Below, one piece after another: positions 29,877 through 38,641 of a DNA stretch of 64,000 nt. Numbering within the stretch: the stretch's first letter is position 1; every line of letters begins with the position of its first letter. This DNA is from Sphaerothrix gracilis. Lineage in GTDB: Bacteria > Cyanobacteriota > Cyanobacteriia > Phormidesmidales > Phormidesmidaceae. The notes below the pieces were generated by a model. It searched no databases. It was given only the letters and a program-made list of their open reading frames with translations, and was not told where the DNA came from. The position numbers and the translations under genes are program-made. The stretch covers positions 168,536 to 232,535 of the forward strand of contig NZ_JASATW010000011.1 of NCBI RefSeq assembly GCF_030405905.1. Direction: 5' to 3'.

Positions 29877-30749
29877 ATGTCAACTATTCTCGTTACTGCT
29901 GCTACGGGCAATGTGGCTAGCCATATTGTGCAGCAATTGGTCACGCTGGGGATGCAGGTTCGCGCTGCTGTGCGCTCAGTCGGTAAAGCCAAACTCCCCC
30001 CAGAGGTGGAACTGGTGGAGTTTGATTTGGCGCGCCCGGATACGGTATTGGCGGCTTTTACTGGGGTGGAGCGGGCTTTTCTGGCGACGCCGCTGGTGCC
30101 CAATCTGGTAGAGCTTGATCAGACCTGTGTGGAGGCGGCCAAAGCCAATAACGTGCAGCATCTGGTCAAGCTTTCCGTTATGGGAGCTGATAGCGAACCG
30201 GACATGCTGTTGGGCCAACTGCACTTTAAATCTGAGCAGGCGATCGCTCAGTCTGGCCTCGCCTACACAATTTTGCGGCCCAACTCGTTTCACCAAAACT
30301 ACATCACCTACTGTAGCGATACGATTAAGAGCCAAAATACGTTTTATCTGCCTTTGGGAGAGGGCCGTCTCAGCCTAGTCGATCTGCGGGATGTGGCGGC
30401 AGTAGCAGGGACTGTTTTGACTCAGCCTATTGCTGAGCACGTGGGCAAAGCCTATCAGGTGACAGGGGCAACCGCATTGTCGAACCATGAGGTAGCGGCA
30501 ATCCTTTCAGAGGTGCTCAATCGCCCGATTCAGTATGTAGATGTGCCGGAGTCCGCTGCGCGGGAAGCGATGCAGGCCGCCGGAGCACCCGATCGTCAGA
30601 TTGATATGGTATTAGGACTTTACGCCCGGCAAAAGGCAGGACACTACAGCGCGATCGCTCCGACGGTTGAAGCCCTCACAGGCCATACGCCTATTCCTTT
30701 TGCTCAATTTGCGCAGGACTATGCCGATCGGTTTGTGGCGAGTTCATAG
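29877..30749 (+). CDS. NmrA-like NAD(P)-binding atypical SDR
   Basis: 290 residues. Rossmann motif VTAATGNVASHIV binds NAD(P); the fold and lack of an active-site Tyr-x-x-x-Lys mark NmrA/QOR2-like proteins, either quinone reductases or redox sensors. It is divergent from the HxlR regulator, the arrangement typical of an oxidative-stress pair (as QorR/quinone reductase elsewhere). Confidence 0.85.
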   Translation: MSTILVTAATGNVASHIVQQLVTLGMQVRAAVRSVGKAKLPPEVELVEFDLARPDTVLAAFTGVERAFLATPLVPNLVELDQTCVEAAKANNVQHLVKLSVMGADSEPDMLLGQLHFKSEQAIAQSGLAYTILRPNSFHQNYITYCSDTIKSQNTFYLPLGEGRLSLVDLRDVAAVAGTVLTQPIAEHVGKAYQVTGATALSNHEVAAILSEVLNRPIQYVDVPESAAREAMQAAGAPDRQIDMVLGLYARQKAGHYSAIAPTVEALTGHTPIPFAQFAQDYADRFVASS

Positions 30750-30835
30750 GGTATCATCGCGTCTGTCCTGAAATGCAGTCAGCGCAACAGGTATCCGTTT
30801 CTATAGCTTCAGAAGCTAGGGAGCAGCCTTATCCA

Positions 30836-31390
30836 TTATTCGCGCCAGTATTTTGGCTGATTGAGCACGTCACAGCACTGTACCTGACCGCTGACATGGC
30901 CGATGACGCCTGACCGCAGCGCCTGCACCCTCCAGGCGTCAGTGTGCTCTGGCGGAATGGGATAGGGGGCTGTTAGGCCCAGAGAGCTAGCAGTTTGAAA
31001 GCCGTGTTTGTGGTAGTAGTCTGGGTAGCCAAGGACAAAAACCAGGTCTGTGCCTGTGGCAGCTAGGTACTTAAGTCCGGTTTGGATGAGCTGGGTACCG
31101 ATGCCCTGGGACTGGAGAGCAGGAATAACGGCTAGGGGCGCGAGGATGACGGCGGCGATCGCTGAACTCTCACTGATTTGCGCTTGAGTAAACAGAATAT
31201 GGCCGACGGGCTGCTGATCTTTGATAGCAAGTAGGGAGAGAATAGGGGCGGCGCTGGTATCTTGCAGCAGGCTGGTGACGAGTGCCGCGATCGCCTCGCC
31301 TTCCTCACCAAAAGCGGCTCTGTGAATCGCTAGAATCGCTGGCAAATCTGACTCTGTTGCAGTTTTAATTTTGGGTTTTGCTTCAGACAA
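30836..31390 (-). CDS. GNAT family N-acetyltransferase
   Basis: 184 residues with the GNAT acetyl-CoA loop region LAVIPALQSQGIGTQLI (Q/R-x-x-G-x-G/A pattern) and FVLGYPDYYHKHGF near the end, as in YhbS-like acetyltransferases. The substrate is unknown. Its start lies eight bases after the stop of the L7/L12-like gene, so they are probably co-transcribed. Confidence 0.87.
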   Translation of the reverse strand: MSEAKPKIKTATESDLPAILAIHRAAFGEEGEAIAALVTSLLQDTSAAPILSLLAIKDQQPVGHILFTQAQISESSAIAAVILAPLAVIPALQSQGIGTQLIQTGLKYLAATGTDLVFVLGYPDYYHKHGFQTASSLGLTAPYPIPPEHTDAWRVQALRSGVIGHVSGQVQCCDVLNQPKYWRE

Positions 31391-31397
31391 GGCTTAT

Positions 31398-31628
31398 CTA
31401 CTCAGCTTCTTTTGTCATTTTTTCTACAGCGCTTTTGGCTGCTCTCAAACTAGCGCCATGTAGTTTACGATACCAGGCGATCGCCTGAATTTTGTTTCCC
31501 TGCTGCGCTGCTCGACGAATATCTTCATCCGATAGGTTTTGAGGCGCTTCTAAATCGAAGGGCTTTCTGGTAAGAAGAAGAATCAAGAAGAGAATAATAA
31601 TTCCTGCAAATAGATAAATAAGAACCAT
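31398..31628 (-). CDS. Small membrane protein with L7/L12 C-terminal-like domain
   Basis: 76 residues. An N-terminal membrane helix (LIYLFAGIIILFLILLL) is followed by DIRRAAQQGNKIQAIAWYRKLHGASLR and AAKSAVEKM, resembling the ribosomal L7/L12 C-terminal fold. Such membrane-tethered forms occur in many bacteria, function unknown. It lies between the TOPRIM-like gene (47 bases) and the GNAT gene (7 bases), same strand. Confidence 0.7.
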   Translation of the reverse strand: MVLIYLFAGIIILFLILLLTRKPFDLEAPQNLSDEDIRRAAQQGNKIQAIAWYRKLHGASLRAAKSAVEKMTKEAE

Positions 31629-31675
31629 TTTCTTATCAGCTTTAAGGCGATTTGCTTATATAGCCTAGTATCAGT

Positions 31676-32161
31676 TTACTGAAATAAAAATGAATTTACA
31701 GCAGCTGCTATCCGCTCCAATTCTTCTTCATTGTGTCTAAGCATTTCGTGCTGCCAAAGTTGATCTGTATCGTTGGGACACTTGCTTGAAAGCCTTTCTC
31801 CAATCGCTTCTAAACTATTCTGGGTAGCTTTCCTAAGCTGCTCTGGTTCAGATAATACTCCTAGAATAAATACTCTGTCTTTTAAATCATCTGGAATATA
31901 CTGCTTCATATAATCTATTCGCGCCAAGTTGTCATCAAAGTCAATAACCAACGCAATTCTTCTTTTAGGAAAACTACGCATTGCAGAGATATGATCTTTA
32001 GCAAATTTCTCTGCAACGTTTTTCCAGCCGCAGGCTTCAGGCAGGATCTGAATGGCTTGAATGTTGATGCTTAAATTGTTTAGAAATCCGTTGACAATTT
32101 GGCGATTAGCATCATCTTCTGGCAAAACAATAAGATGCGGCTGATATTTATTAACGCTCAT
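31676..32161 (-). CDS. TOPRIM-like partner protein of the ATPase
   Basis: 161 residues, no family recognised with certainty. Near the N-terminus LIVLPEDDANRQIV supplies a conserved-looking Glu; near the middle ALVIDFDDN supplies an Asp-x-Asp after a hydrophobic strand. Glu then DxD is the TOPRIM signature of OLD-type nucleases. Its start overlaps the upstream ATPase stop by four bases (ATGA), so the two are translationally coupled. Likely the nuclease half of a split ATPase-nuclease pair; this is inference. Confidence 0.6.
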   Translation of the reverse strand: MSVNKYQPHLIVLPEDDANRQIVNGFLNNLSINIQAIQILPEACGWKNVAEKFAKDHISAMRSFPKRRIALVIDFDDNLARIDYMKQYIPDDLKDRVFILGVLSEPEQLRKATQNSLEAIGERLSSKCPNDTDQLWQHEMLRHNEEELERIAAAVNSFLFQ

Positions 32162-33261
32162 AGCTCTATATCACCTAGAATCAAGGTGTCAATCAGATTG
32201 CTTTCGAGCTCTATTTCACTTAGCAATCTGATTAGAGTTGGTTCTAGGTGACTCTTTCGGTCAAGCACAAAAGTATTTTCAGCCGAAAATTTTCTAATTG
32301 CTTCTTCATTGTGCGAGGTTGCTAAAATTTGACCATTCTGCTTGAATGAACGTCTTAATAACGCCACAAAATGCCCAACTTCTGACAAAGAGAGATGATT
32401 ATCAGGTTCATCCCAAAAACAGAAGAGCGGGCCATAATACTTGTTCGCTGCTACGACTACAGCACAGAGGAAAAAGCATTTTTCCCCATCAGACAAATCT
32501 TTGAAGTTTATTTTTAGACTTGAGTTTTTCTTTTCAAATTTAACGCTCATTCGTCTAGACTCTGGGCCAGCCAATTCATTCTGAATATCGCTAATGTCTG
32601 GCATAGCCATCTGTAAATAACGATCTATTTCTCTGTAAGCAGCTGGGTATCCTCCCAGTAATCCAGAAAACCACTCTCCAAAATTGGATCCATCTCGCTT
32701 TAGTTCTAGAGTTTCGCCATTAGAGTCACCCGTCATTAAGCTGGGAATAGGCGATAAGATAATCATGCGCGCCAGCCAGGTTTTAAAAATATGAAGCGGA
32801 TCAGTTTCAGATCTCTCTTGAATTAACGGCAGCGCAATCAAATGCCAATCTACTAAAAACTGGGCTTCGCGATCGTGAGCGTTTAGCGTAACTTGGGCTT
32901 CTCGCCTAGAGTAAATTGAATTTCCTGAAACCAAAAGCTGTTCTTCAAAGACTCGTAACTCTTTGAATCCACCTGGCAGTTCTAGCGCAATTATATATTT
33001 GTATAATTTTTCTTTGATAAGTACTTCTATCTCAAATCGGATAGGAATGTTAGATCTGCCAGCCGAAAAATCTTTGGCTTGGATGAGTTTTCCAATTCTA
33101 TTGGTGCCTCGACCAATATTTTGTAATACCTCTAGTGCATTGGCAATAGTTGATTTGCCTACGCCATTTTTGCCGATGAGCAGTGCAGAAGACATTGCTT
33201 TAAGAGACAGCTCAAAGTTTTCTAAGCATCTAAAGTTGTGTACATAAAGTCTCTGAAGCAT
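32158..33261 (-). CDS. RecF/OLD-like AAA ATPase
   Basis: 367 residues. An SMC/RecF-type ATPase: LQRLYVHNFRCLENFEL start, Walker A IGKNGVGKST, signature LSDGEKCFFL, Walker B FCFWDEPDNHLS and sensor ATSHNEEAI. The centre is a divergent insert. Such ATPases pair with nucleases in phage-defence systems (OLD, PARIS, Gabija), and the overlapping TOPRIM-like gene fits. It is divergent from the predicted small RNA. Base composition is lower in G+C than the neighbouring Tex and glgB genes. Confidence 0.85.
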   Translation of the reverse strand: MLQRLYVHNFRCLENFELSLKAMSSALLIGKNGVGKSTIANALEVLQNIGRGTNRIGKLIQAKDFSAGRSNIPIRFEIEVLIKEKLYKYIIALELPGGFKELRVFEEQLLVSGNSIYSRREAQVTLNAHDREAQFLVDWHLIALPLIQERSETDPLHIFKTWLARMIILSPIPSLMTGDSNGETLELKRDGSNFGEWFSGLLGGYPAAYREIDRYLQMAMPDISDIQNELAGPESRRMSVKFEKKNSSLKINFKDLSDGEKCFFLCAVVVAANKYYGPLFCFWDEPDNHLSLSEVGHFVALLRRSFKQNGQILATSHNEEAIRKFSAENTFVLDRKSHLEPTLIRLLSEIELESNLIDTLILGDIEL

Positions 33262-33357
33262 AGTTAATCAATAACGATGATCATTTCCTTTGTCCTGACT
33301 AAAATAGCTTGGGGCGAACCGCGCTGACATGTTTTAAGTGCACAATCTACATCACAG

Positions 33358-33386
33358 TTGACGCCGATCGCCCGATATCGTACACT
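33358..33386 (+). promoter_or_regulatory. Sigma-70-type promoter for predicted RNA
   Basis: TTGACG at 33358-33363, a 17-base spacer, then TACACT at 33381-33386. Both boxes are one or two changes from consensus with optimal spacing. The start would be near 33392. No coding sequence begins soon after, which suggests an untranslated transcript. Confidence 0.6.
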
Positions 33387-33391
33387 CAGCC

Positions 33392-33589
33392 ATTAAGCTG
33401 CAACGCCACAAACGTTACAGTCTGTTAACACAACCGTAGGACTCAAAAACTCAGCAGCCCCTGAAGGTGTCGGAAGCACCAACAGGAGCCTAACCCAGCA
33501 AACTACCGAGCAGTTCGCGTGGGCTTAGGGGATTGTACCCCTTAGCCACCTCGCTTTGCACTGCGCTGTTGCGGGGTGGCTAAGTTTTT
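33392..33589 (+). ncRNA. Predicted structured RNA of about 198 nt
   Basis: Between a good promoter and an intrinsic terminator lies sequence with several self-complementary parts: CCTG-AA-GGTG-loop-CACC-AA-CAGG (33470-33487), CCTAACCCA with TGGGCTTAGG (bulged C), and two mutually exclusive hairpins at the end. No open frame fits. It could be a stand-alone small RNA (6S RNA has a similar length) or a leader controlling the 76-residue gene downstream. I do not recognise the family. Confidence 0.45.
33541..33589 (+). terminator. Intrinsic terminator with competing upstream hairpin
   Basis: CTTAGCCACCTCGC (33541-33554) pairs with GCGGGGTGGCTAAG (33571-33584), one G-U, followed by TTTTT. The 5' arm can instead pair with GGCTTAGGGG (33522-33531) around ATTGTA, one mismatch. 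Both cannot form at once, the layout of an attenuator. Confidence 0.8.
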
Positions 33590-33736
33590 GGGTTCTGGGA
33601 CAGGAAAGGCAGGAAGACGAAGGCAGAGAAATGTCGGGAAAGCAGGGCGAATAGTGCCTTATCTCTCATACATTTTTGCCCTCTGATTTTTGCCTTCCTA
33701 TCACCCAGATCCAAAATTCTTAAGGAGTACAAATCC

Positions 33737-33967
33737 ATGTTTCAATCCAGCGATCGCCCCTCTGTGCCAACCACCGTTGGCGCTGCTGATGTACCCAACC
33801 GCGAACCTGTCCGGCACCTGCTGCTAGGTTCTGCCAGCGGCGTCCTTGCTGAAATCAAAAACTTGCACAAGCGGGGCCACTCCGAACCCAATGACTGGTC
33901 GCAACTCTTACCCACCGGACGCCCTGCCGAAGTGATGTCAATCCTGACTCGCTACGTGCAGCCGTAG
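33737..33967 (+). CDS. Small conserved-looking hypothetical protein
   Basis: 76 residues, soluble, no membrane segment. AAGGAG lies ten bases before ATG 33737. The part LLLGSASGVLAEIKNLHKRG and the ending MSILTRYVQP look like a compact helical domain. I do not recognise a function. It follows the predicted structured RNA by about 150 bases on the same strand. Confidence 0.6.
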   Translation: MFQSSDRPSVPTTVGAADVPNREPVRHLLLGSASGVLAEIKNLHKRGHSEPNDWSQLLPTGRPAEVMSILTRYVQP

Positions 33968-34024
33968 CCTGTTAACTCGTCGGGGCATTGCCGCAATGCC
34001 CTGGGATAATTCTATAAAACCTGG

Positions 34025-34621
34025 TTACTGACAATCAGAGTCTGCAATCGAGCGGACTATCCTTGCTGGATTGCCAACGGCAAGGACATTCTCTGGGAGG
34101 TCTTGCGTGACCACTGCTCCCGCACCAACCACTGTGTTGGCTCCGATATTAACACCGGGGCAGACAATCACTCCGCCACCAAGCCAAACGTTGTCACCAA
34201 TAACGATTGAGCGTGAACTTTCCCACTTCGCTAGACGGGCCGATGGTTCAAGTGGATGCGTCGCCGTGAGCAGTTGGACATTTGGCCCAATTTGAACGTC
34301 ATTGCCAATCTCTATCTTGCCGACATCTAGACAAATCAATCCCCAGTTCGCGAAGCTACGAGCGCCAATACTCGTTTGAAAACCGTAGTCGCATCGAATG
34401 GGTGGGCGTATGATCGTGCCTTCACCAACACTGGCAAACAATTTGCGAAGGATACGATCCCGTTCCAGTTGATCATCGCCACTGGTTGCATTGAATGCGG
34501 CAACCAAGTTTGCCGCTCGATTGCTATCACGAATAAGCGAGGGATCATCGGCAATGTAGTGATCACCAGCAAGCATGCGATCGCGCTGTGAGCGTCCGTC
34601 AGGTAGGAAGCGTTTATCCAT
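34025..34621 (-). CDS. Maltose/galactoside O-acetyltransferase-type hexapeptide protein
   Basis: 198 residues. The N-terminal Mac domain (RDRMLAGDHYIADDPSL) is followed by hexapeptide repeats forming a left-handed beta helix (IEIGNDVQIGPNVQLLTATH, IGDNVWLGGGVIVCPGVNIG). The catalytic His is in TATHPL. It transfers acetyl from acetyl-CoA to sugars; Maa, LacA and NodL are relatives and cannot be separated here. Codon use and lack of HIP1 differ somewhat from flanking genes. Confidence 0.88.
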   Translation of the reverse strand: MDKRFLPDGRSQRDRMLAGDHYIADDPSLIRDSNRAANLVAAFNATSGDDQLERDRILRKLFASVGEGTIIRPPIRCDYGFQTSIGARSFANWGLICLDVGKIEIGNDVQIGPNVQLLTATHPLEPSARLAKWESSRSIVIGDNVWLGGGVIVCPGVNIGANTVVGAGAVVTQDLPENVLAVGNPARIVRSIADSDCQ

Positions 34622-34788
34622 ATTGTCTCTAAGGTTGCAACCCGTGCTTCAAGTTGCTGCGAAGGATTGTCGAGTTGCTGAGAAGCCGTAGAAAATGTTG
34701 AGCATTCAAATGCTGGCCGCATTATAGCAACCTGCTTGTGGGCAGTTGCGGCCTTTGACCAAGCTACGCACCAGTACCAGATTGCCCT

Positions 34789-37047
34789 TTAACGCCGATT
34801 AAACTTTGCCTTGAGATCGTCTAGCGTCGGTGCAGACTGTGGCGATCGCTTACCTTTTCCGGTCTTTGGTTTTGGCGTATTTGACGTTTGGCCAGTCTGT
34901 GATCGCATCGACAGGCTAATCCGCTTCAGCCGCTCATCCACCTCTAGCACCCGCACTTTCACGATCTGACCCACCTGCACAATTTCCTTCGGGTCTTTAA
35001 CAAAGCGATCGGCAAGCTGGGAAATATGCACCAGTCCGTCCTGATGTACGCCGACATCTACAAAGGCACCGAAGTTGGCAACGTTTGTCACCACCCCTTC
35101 TAGCTCTAGACCGGGCGTTAGGTCGCTGATCTCGCTAATGTCTTCCCGGAACTGGGCATAGGCGAACTGATCGCGGGGGTCGCGTCCGGGTTTTTCTAGC
35201 TCTTGCAGAATGTCCTTGAGGGTGAGTTCTCCAGTGGTTTCGGTGACGTAGCGCTGCAGGTTGAGACGATGCAGGCGGTCTTGGGCCTGGGGAATTTGAG
35301 TCAGGGATAGGTCGAGGTCGGCAGCGATCGCCTCCACAACGCCATAGCTTTCCGGGTGAACGGCGGTATTGTCCAGCGGGTTGTCGCCATTGCGGATACG
35401 CAAGAAGCCTGCCGCCTGCTCAAAGGCTTTGGGGCCGAGCTTGCTTACTTTGAGGAGCTGTTTGCGGTTTCCAAACGCACCGTTCTGATTGCGATAGGCC
35501 ACGATGTTGTTTGCCACCGCGCCGCTAATGCCAGACACATAGGTCAGCAGCTCTTTAGAGGCATTGTTCAAGTCCACGCCCACGTAGTTGACGCAGCTTT
35601 CCACCGTTTCGTCGAGCTGTTTGCGCAACCGCTTTTGATCAACGTCGTGCTGATACTGGCCGACGCCGATGGATTTGGGGTCAATTTTCACCAACTCTGC
35701 CAGCGGATCTTGCAGGCGGCGGGCAATGCTGATAGCGCCCCGCACGGTGATGTCGAGGTCAGGAAATTCCGTGATCGCCACGTCGCTCGCAGAATAGATT
35801 GACGCTCCGGACTCATTCACCAGCACCTTGATCGGCGGCTTTGGCACCTGCTTCAGCACCTCTGCCACAAAACTATCGGTCTCTCGGCCAGCAGTGCCGT
35901 TACCAATGGCGATCAGCTCAATTTTATGCTGAGCGATGAGGCGCTTGAGAGTCTCTGCCGCCTCGGTGCGCCGCCCCTCGGACTGATGCGGAAAGATGGC
36001 CTGATATTCCAAAAACTTGCCCGTAGCGTCCACAGCCGCCACTTTGCACCCGGTACGAAAGCCCGGATCAATGCCCAGGGTAGGCTTCATCCCCGCCGGA
36101 GCCGCCAGCAGCAAATTTCTTAAATTGGCTTCAAAGGTTTCAATCGACTGCTCATCGGCCCAGGCTTTTTTCTCCGCAATCACCTCGTTGGTGAGGGAAG
36201 GCTGCATCAGCCGCCGAAAGGCATCTTCCACCACTGCCCGGTAAAACGGGCGAACAACGGGCGATCGCGTCTGAATCACCTGCGCCTCTAGCTGCGCCAA
36301 GATTTTTTCCGGCTCAAAGGTTAGCTCCAGTTTTAAGATGCCTTCTTTCTGACCCCGCAGCAGCGCTAGAACATTGTGGGGAGCCGCATTTTTTAGCGGA
36401 ATTTGGTAGCGGCGGTACATCTCATACTTGGTAGTGCCCTCAGGATAGTCCGATTTGATCGTGGACTCTAATACTCCCGTCTTGAGCAAAAAGGTGCGCA
36501 CTTCGGCCCGCAGCTCGGCCCGCTCGGCAACTTCCTCAGCCAGAATATCAGCGGCTCCCTGCAGGGCTGCTTCTGCCGTTTCCACTTCCCGCTCAGGGTT
36601 CACGTATTTAGCAGCTTCCGTAGTCAGCTCTTTAACCTTTTCCCCGCTTTGATTGAGCTGCCGCAGCCAGTCTGCCAGCGGTTCCAAGCCTTTCTCGCGG
36701 GCGGCGGTGGCGCGGGTGCGGCGTTTGGGGCGGTAGGGCAGATAGAGATCTTCTAGCTCTGTCTTTTGGGTGCAGGCTTCAATCTGTCGCTTAAGCTCTG
36801 GGGTGAGTTTGCCCTGCTCGTCAATGGCTTTGAGAATTACCTGCTGGCGATCGCCCAAATCCTTTAAATAGGCGTAGCGATCGCTCAGTTCCCGTAGCTG
36901 AGTTTCGTCTAGGTTGCCGGTACGCTCTTTGCGGTAGCGGGCGATAAAAGGCACCGTGGCCCCCTCCCCAAACAGGGAAAGCGCTGCTTCGACCTGAAAC
37001 GGCTGTAGGGAGAGTTCGCGGGTGAGCTGCTGGGAAATGTCTAACAT
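34789..37047 (-). CDS. tex: Tex-type RNA-binding transcription accessory protein
   Basis: 752 residues. N-terminal helical region (FIARYRKERTGNLDE), YqgF-like RNase H domain (LGIDPGFRTGCKVAAVD), helix-hairpin-helix segments, and a C-terminal S1 domain (GLELEGVVTNVANFGAFVDVG, HQDGLVHISQLAD). A Lys/Ser-rich tail ends the protein. Tex proteins associate with the transcription elongation machinery. The start is ATG 37047. Confidence 0.95.
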   Translation of the reverse strand: MLDISQQLTRELSLQPFQVEAALSLFGEGATVPFIARYRKERTGNLDETQLRELSDRYAYLKDLGDRQQVILKAIDEQGKLTPELKRQIEACTQKTELEDLYLPYRPKRRTRATAAREKGLEPLADWLRQLNQSGEKVKELTTEAAKYVNPEREVETAEAALQGAADILAEEVAERAELRAEVRTFLLKTGVLESTIKSDYPEGTTKYEMYRRYQIPLKNAAPHNVLALLRGQKEGILKLELTFEPEKILAQLEAQVIQTRSPVVRPFYRAVVEDAFRRLMQPSLTNEVIAEKKAWADEQSIETFEANLRNLLLAAPAGMKPTLGIDPGFRTGCKVAAVDATGKFLEYQAIFPHQSEGRRTEAAETLKRLIAQHKIELIAIGNGTAGRETDSFVAEVLKQVPKPPIKVLVNESGASIYSASDVAITEFPDLDITVRGAISIARRLQDPLAELVKIDPKSIGVGQYQHDVDQKRLRKQLDETVESCVNYVGVDLNNASKELLTYVSGISGAVANNIVAYRNQNGAFGNRKQLLKVSKLGPKAFEQAAGFLRIRNGDNPLDNTAVHPESYGVVEAIAADLDLSLTQIPQAQDRLHRLNLQRYVTETTGELTLKDILQELEKPGRDPRDQFAYAQFREDISEISDLTPGLELEGVVTNVANFGAFVDVGVHQDGLVHISQLADRFVKDPKEIVQVGQIVKVRVLEVDERLKRISLSMRSQTGQTSNTPKPKTGKGKRSPQSAPTLDDLKAKFNRR

Positions 37048-37338
37048 GCGATCGCGTTCAGGTTATCGGGTTCCTATTTTAGTGCCAGAGGGCGGAGGAT
37101 GCGTAGAAGTGGGGCTAGAACCGCTGTGTTTTGCGGCGATTGAACTGCCAGAAAGCGGATTTTGCGCCAGTGGGGCTGCAGGCTCAAGGTACGGTAAAAC
37201 CCAATTCAACAGGTAGCTAAAACCGAAATTAGCAAGCGAACAAAGTTCTTACAATAAAAAACGTAAGGATGACAAACAAAGCAAAGTCATTCCAACCATT
37301 AGAAACCTATCAAAAACTGTTTTGAGGGAGGAACGTTT

Positions 37339-37794
37339 ATGTCTATTGTTCGACTCGATCCTTGGCGCGAAATTGACACGCTGCAGCGTCGAATGAACCG
37401 GATGTTTGAAGACGCTTTAGCCCCTGCTTCTTTGGATGATTTTAGCGGATTTGCTAATATTCCGGCGGCTGAGCTGAGCGAAACAGAGGAGGCCGTTCAT
37501 CTGAAGCTAGAGATTCCCGGTATTGATGCTAAAGATCTCAATGTTGAAGTGACGGCAGATACGGTTTCTGTCAGCGGTGAGCGCAAGTCTGAAGAGAAGT
37601 CTGAGTCTAACGGTTCTATGCGCACCGAGTTTCGCTACGGCAAGTTCCAGCGCTCTATCTCGCTGCCGACGCGAATCCAAAATACCGCAGCCAAAGCTGA
37701 CTACAAGGATGGTATTTTGCATCTGACGCTGCCCAAGGCCGAAGAAGAAAGAAACAAGATCGTCAAAGTCAATATTGGCGAAGTCAACGCCTAG
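37339..37794 (+). CDS. Small heat-shock protein Hsp20
   Basis: 151 residues with a complete alpha-crystallin domain: AELSETEEAVHLKLEIPGID start, RTEFRYGKFQRSISLP and the closing GILHLTLPK motif, then a short tail without an evident I-x-I/V motif. ATP-independent holdase, protecting thylakoids and enzymes in cyanobacteria. GAGGGAGGA, eight bases before the ATG, is a very strong ribosome-binding site. The 290-base spacer upstream holds no gene. A terminator follows. Confidence 0.95.
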   Translation: MSIVRLDPWREIDTLQRRMNRMFEDALAPASLDDFSGFANIPAAELSETEEAVHLKLEIPGIDAKDLNVEVTADTVSVSGERKSEEKSESNGSMRTEFRYGKFQRSISLPTRIQNTAAKADYKDGILHLTLPKAEEERNKIVKVNIGEVNA

Positions 37795-37832
37795 CATTTT
37801 TGATTAAGCTGGCCTTAGCTAAATAGCTTTCA

Positions 37833-37858
37833 GCCCGAACGTTCAGGTTCGGGCTTTT
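37833..37858 (+). terminator. Intrinsic terminator after hsp20
   Basis: GCCCGAAC pairs with GTTCGGGC around a six-base loop, followed by TTTT. It lies between hsp20 and the convergent leftward gene starting its stop at 37864. Confidence 0.88.
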
Positions 37859-37863
37859 CTAAT

Positions 37864-38367
37864 TCAATCATCTTGCAAAATATCAGCTTCTTCTCGATAT
37901 AAAAGCTGGATATCTGCTCGCAAAGCACTGCGAAAAGCGCCTTTAGCCTGCCAAATTCGATCTATTTGTTCTTTAGCATATTTGCCGTCTTTAGCGGGCT
38001 TTTCTCTCAAAACTCGCCGCAAGCGATAAAGCGTCTGCACGGCATTTCGAGATAAAAGCAAGAAAGCTTTGGTGCTGTGCCACTGGTCAAGCTTCAGCAA
38101 TAAATCATTGAAATATTCTGGGCGCTGGGGGTCTGCCTGAGCCGCGATTCGGGACTTGCGCAGTCCGTCAGTGATAGCGATCGCTTCAGGATAGACTTCC
38201 AAACGAGCGCTATACAGCTTGGTGGTCATGTTGCGCTCTAGCTCTCGCTCAAAGCGATCGCGCTCAGACTTCAAGGCGTTTCGGTTAGCCACAAAGGAAA
38301 TAAGTGCAATAAGGACGGAAACGGTTGCAGCGATCGCGGCGCTCAGAAGCCCTACCAGTAGCTCCAT
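37864..38367 (-). CDS. Hypothetical single-pass membrane protein
   Basis: 167 residues. One N-terminal membrane helix (LLSAAIAATVSVLIALISFV) precedes a charged helical region (SERDRFERELERNM) and a cytoplasmic helical domain. The layout resembles small uncharacterised proteins common in bacteria. No catalytic motif is seen. It converges on hsp20. Confidence 0.65.
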   Translation of the reverse strand: MELLVGLLSAAIAATVSVLIALISFVANRNALKSERDRFERELERNMTTKLYSARLEVYPEAIAITDGLRKSRIAAQADPQRPEYFNDLLLKLDQWHSTKAFLLLSRNAVQTLYRLRRVLREKPAKDGKYAKEQIDRIWQAKGAFRSALRADIQLLYREEADILQDD

Positions 38368-38416
38368 CTAGGTTGCCTCAACTTATTTAATTGCCGTCAA
38401 TTATAGGTGAGGGCAA

Positions 38417-38641
38417 TTATGCCCTCTGCCCAAACTCTACGTCTTCATACAAGTCAGCGATCGCCCCGCGCCAGCTCACACTGGCTAGCTCAATCTGATC
38501 GCTGGCTTTGTAAAGATGTAGCACCCACAGTCCAGCTTCATGGCGGCGTATCTCTCTGCTGGGTTTTAGCGGAGACGACTTAAAGTTTGGGTTAACCTCA
38601 ACTAAGGTGTTAAATAGCCATCTTTCTACTGCGTGAGCACT
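38417..38641 (-). pseudogene. Small conserved-looking reading frame without a start codon
   Basis: The frame is open for 74 codons ending at TAA 38417-38419. Its residues look protein-like: VNPNFKSSPLKPSREIRRHE then GLWVLHLYKASDQIELASV and WRGAIADLYEDVEFGQRA. Yet there is no ATG, GTG or TTG in its first half, and its 5' end overlaps the divergent HAD gene. It is either a decayed small gene, one damaged by a sequence error, or chance. I do not know a function. Confidence 0.4.

Noticed and set aside
34336..34722. 128-codon minus-strand frame overlapping the sugar acetyltransferase
   Set aside because: Mostly a shadow of the acetyltransferase in another frame. The short piece SQQLDNPSQQLEARVATLET upstream looks coiled-coil-like but is too short to call.
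37022..37216. Plus-strand frame between tex and hsp20
   Set aside because: Overlaps the tex start, has no ribosome-binding site and no family-like pattern.
37260..37338. RNA thermometer in the hsp20 leader
   Set aside because: The ribosome-binding site GAGGGAGGA has no clearly complementary upstream segment that I could find by eye.
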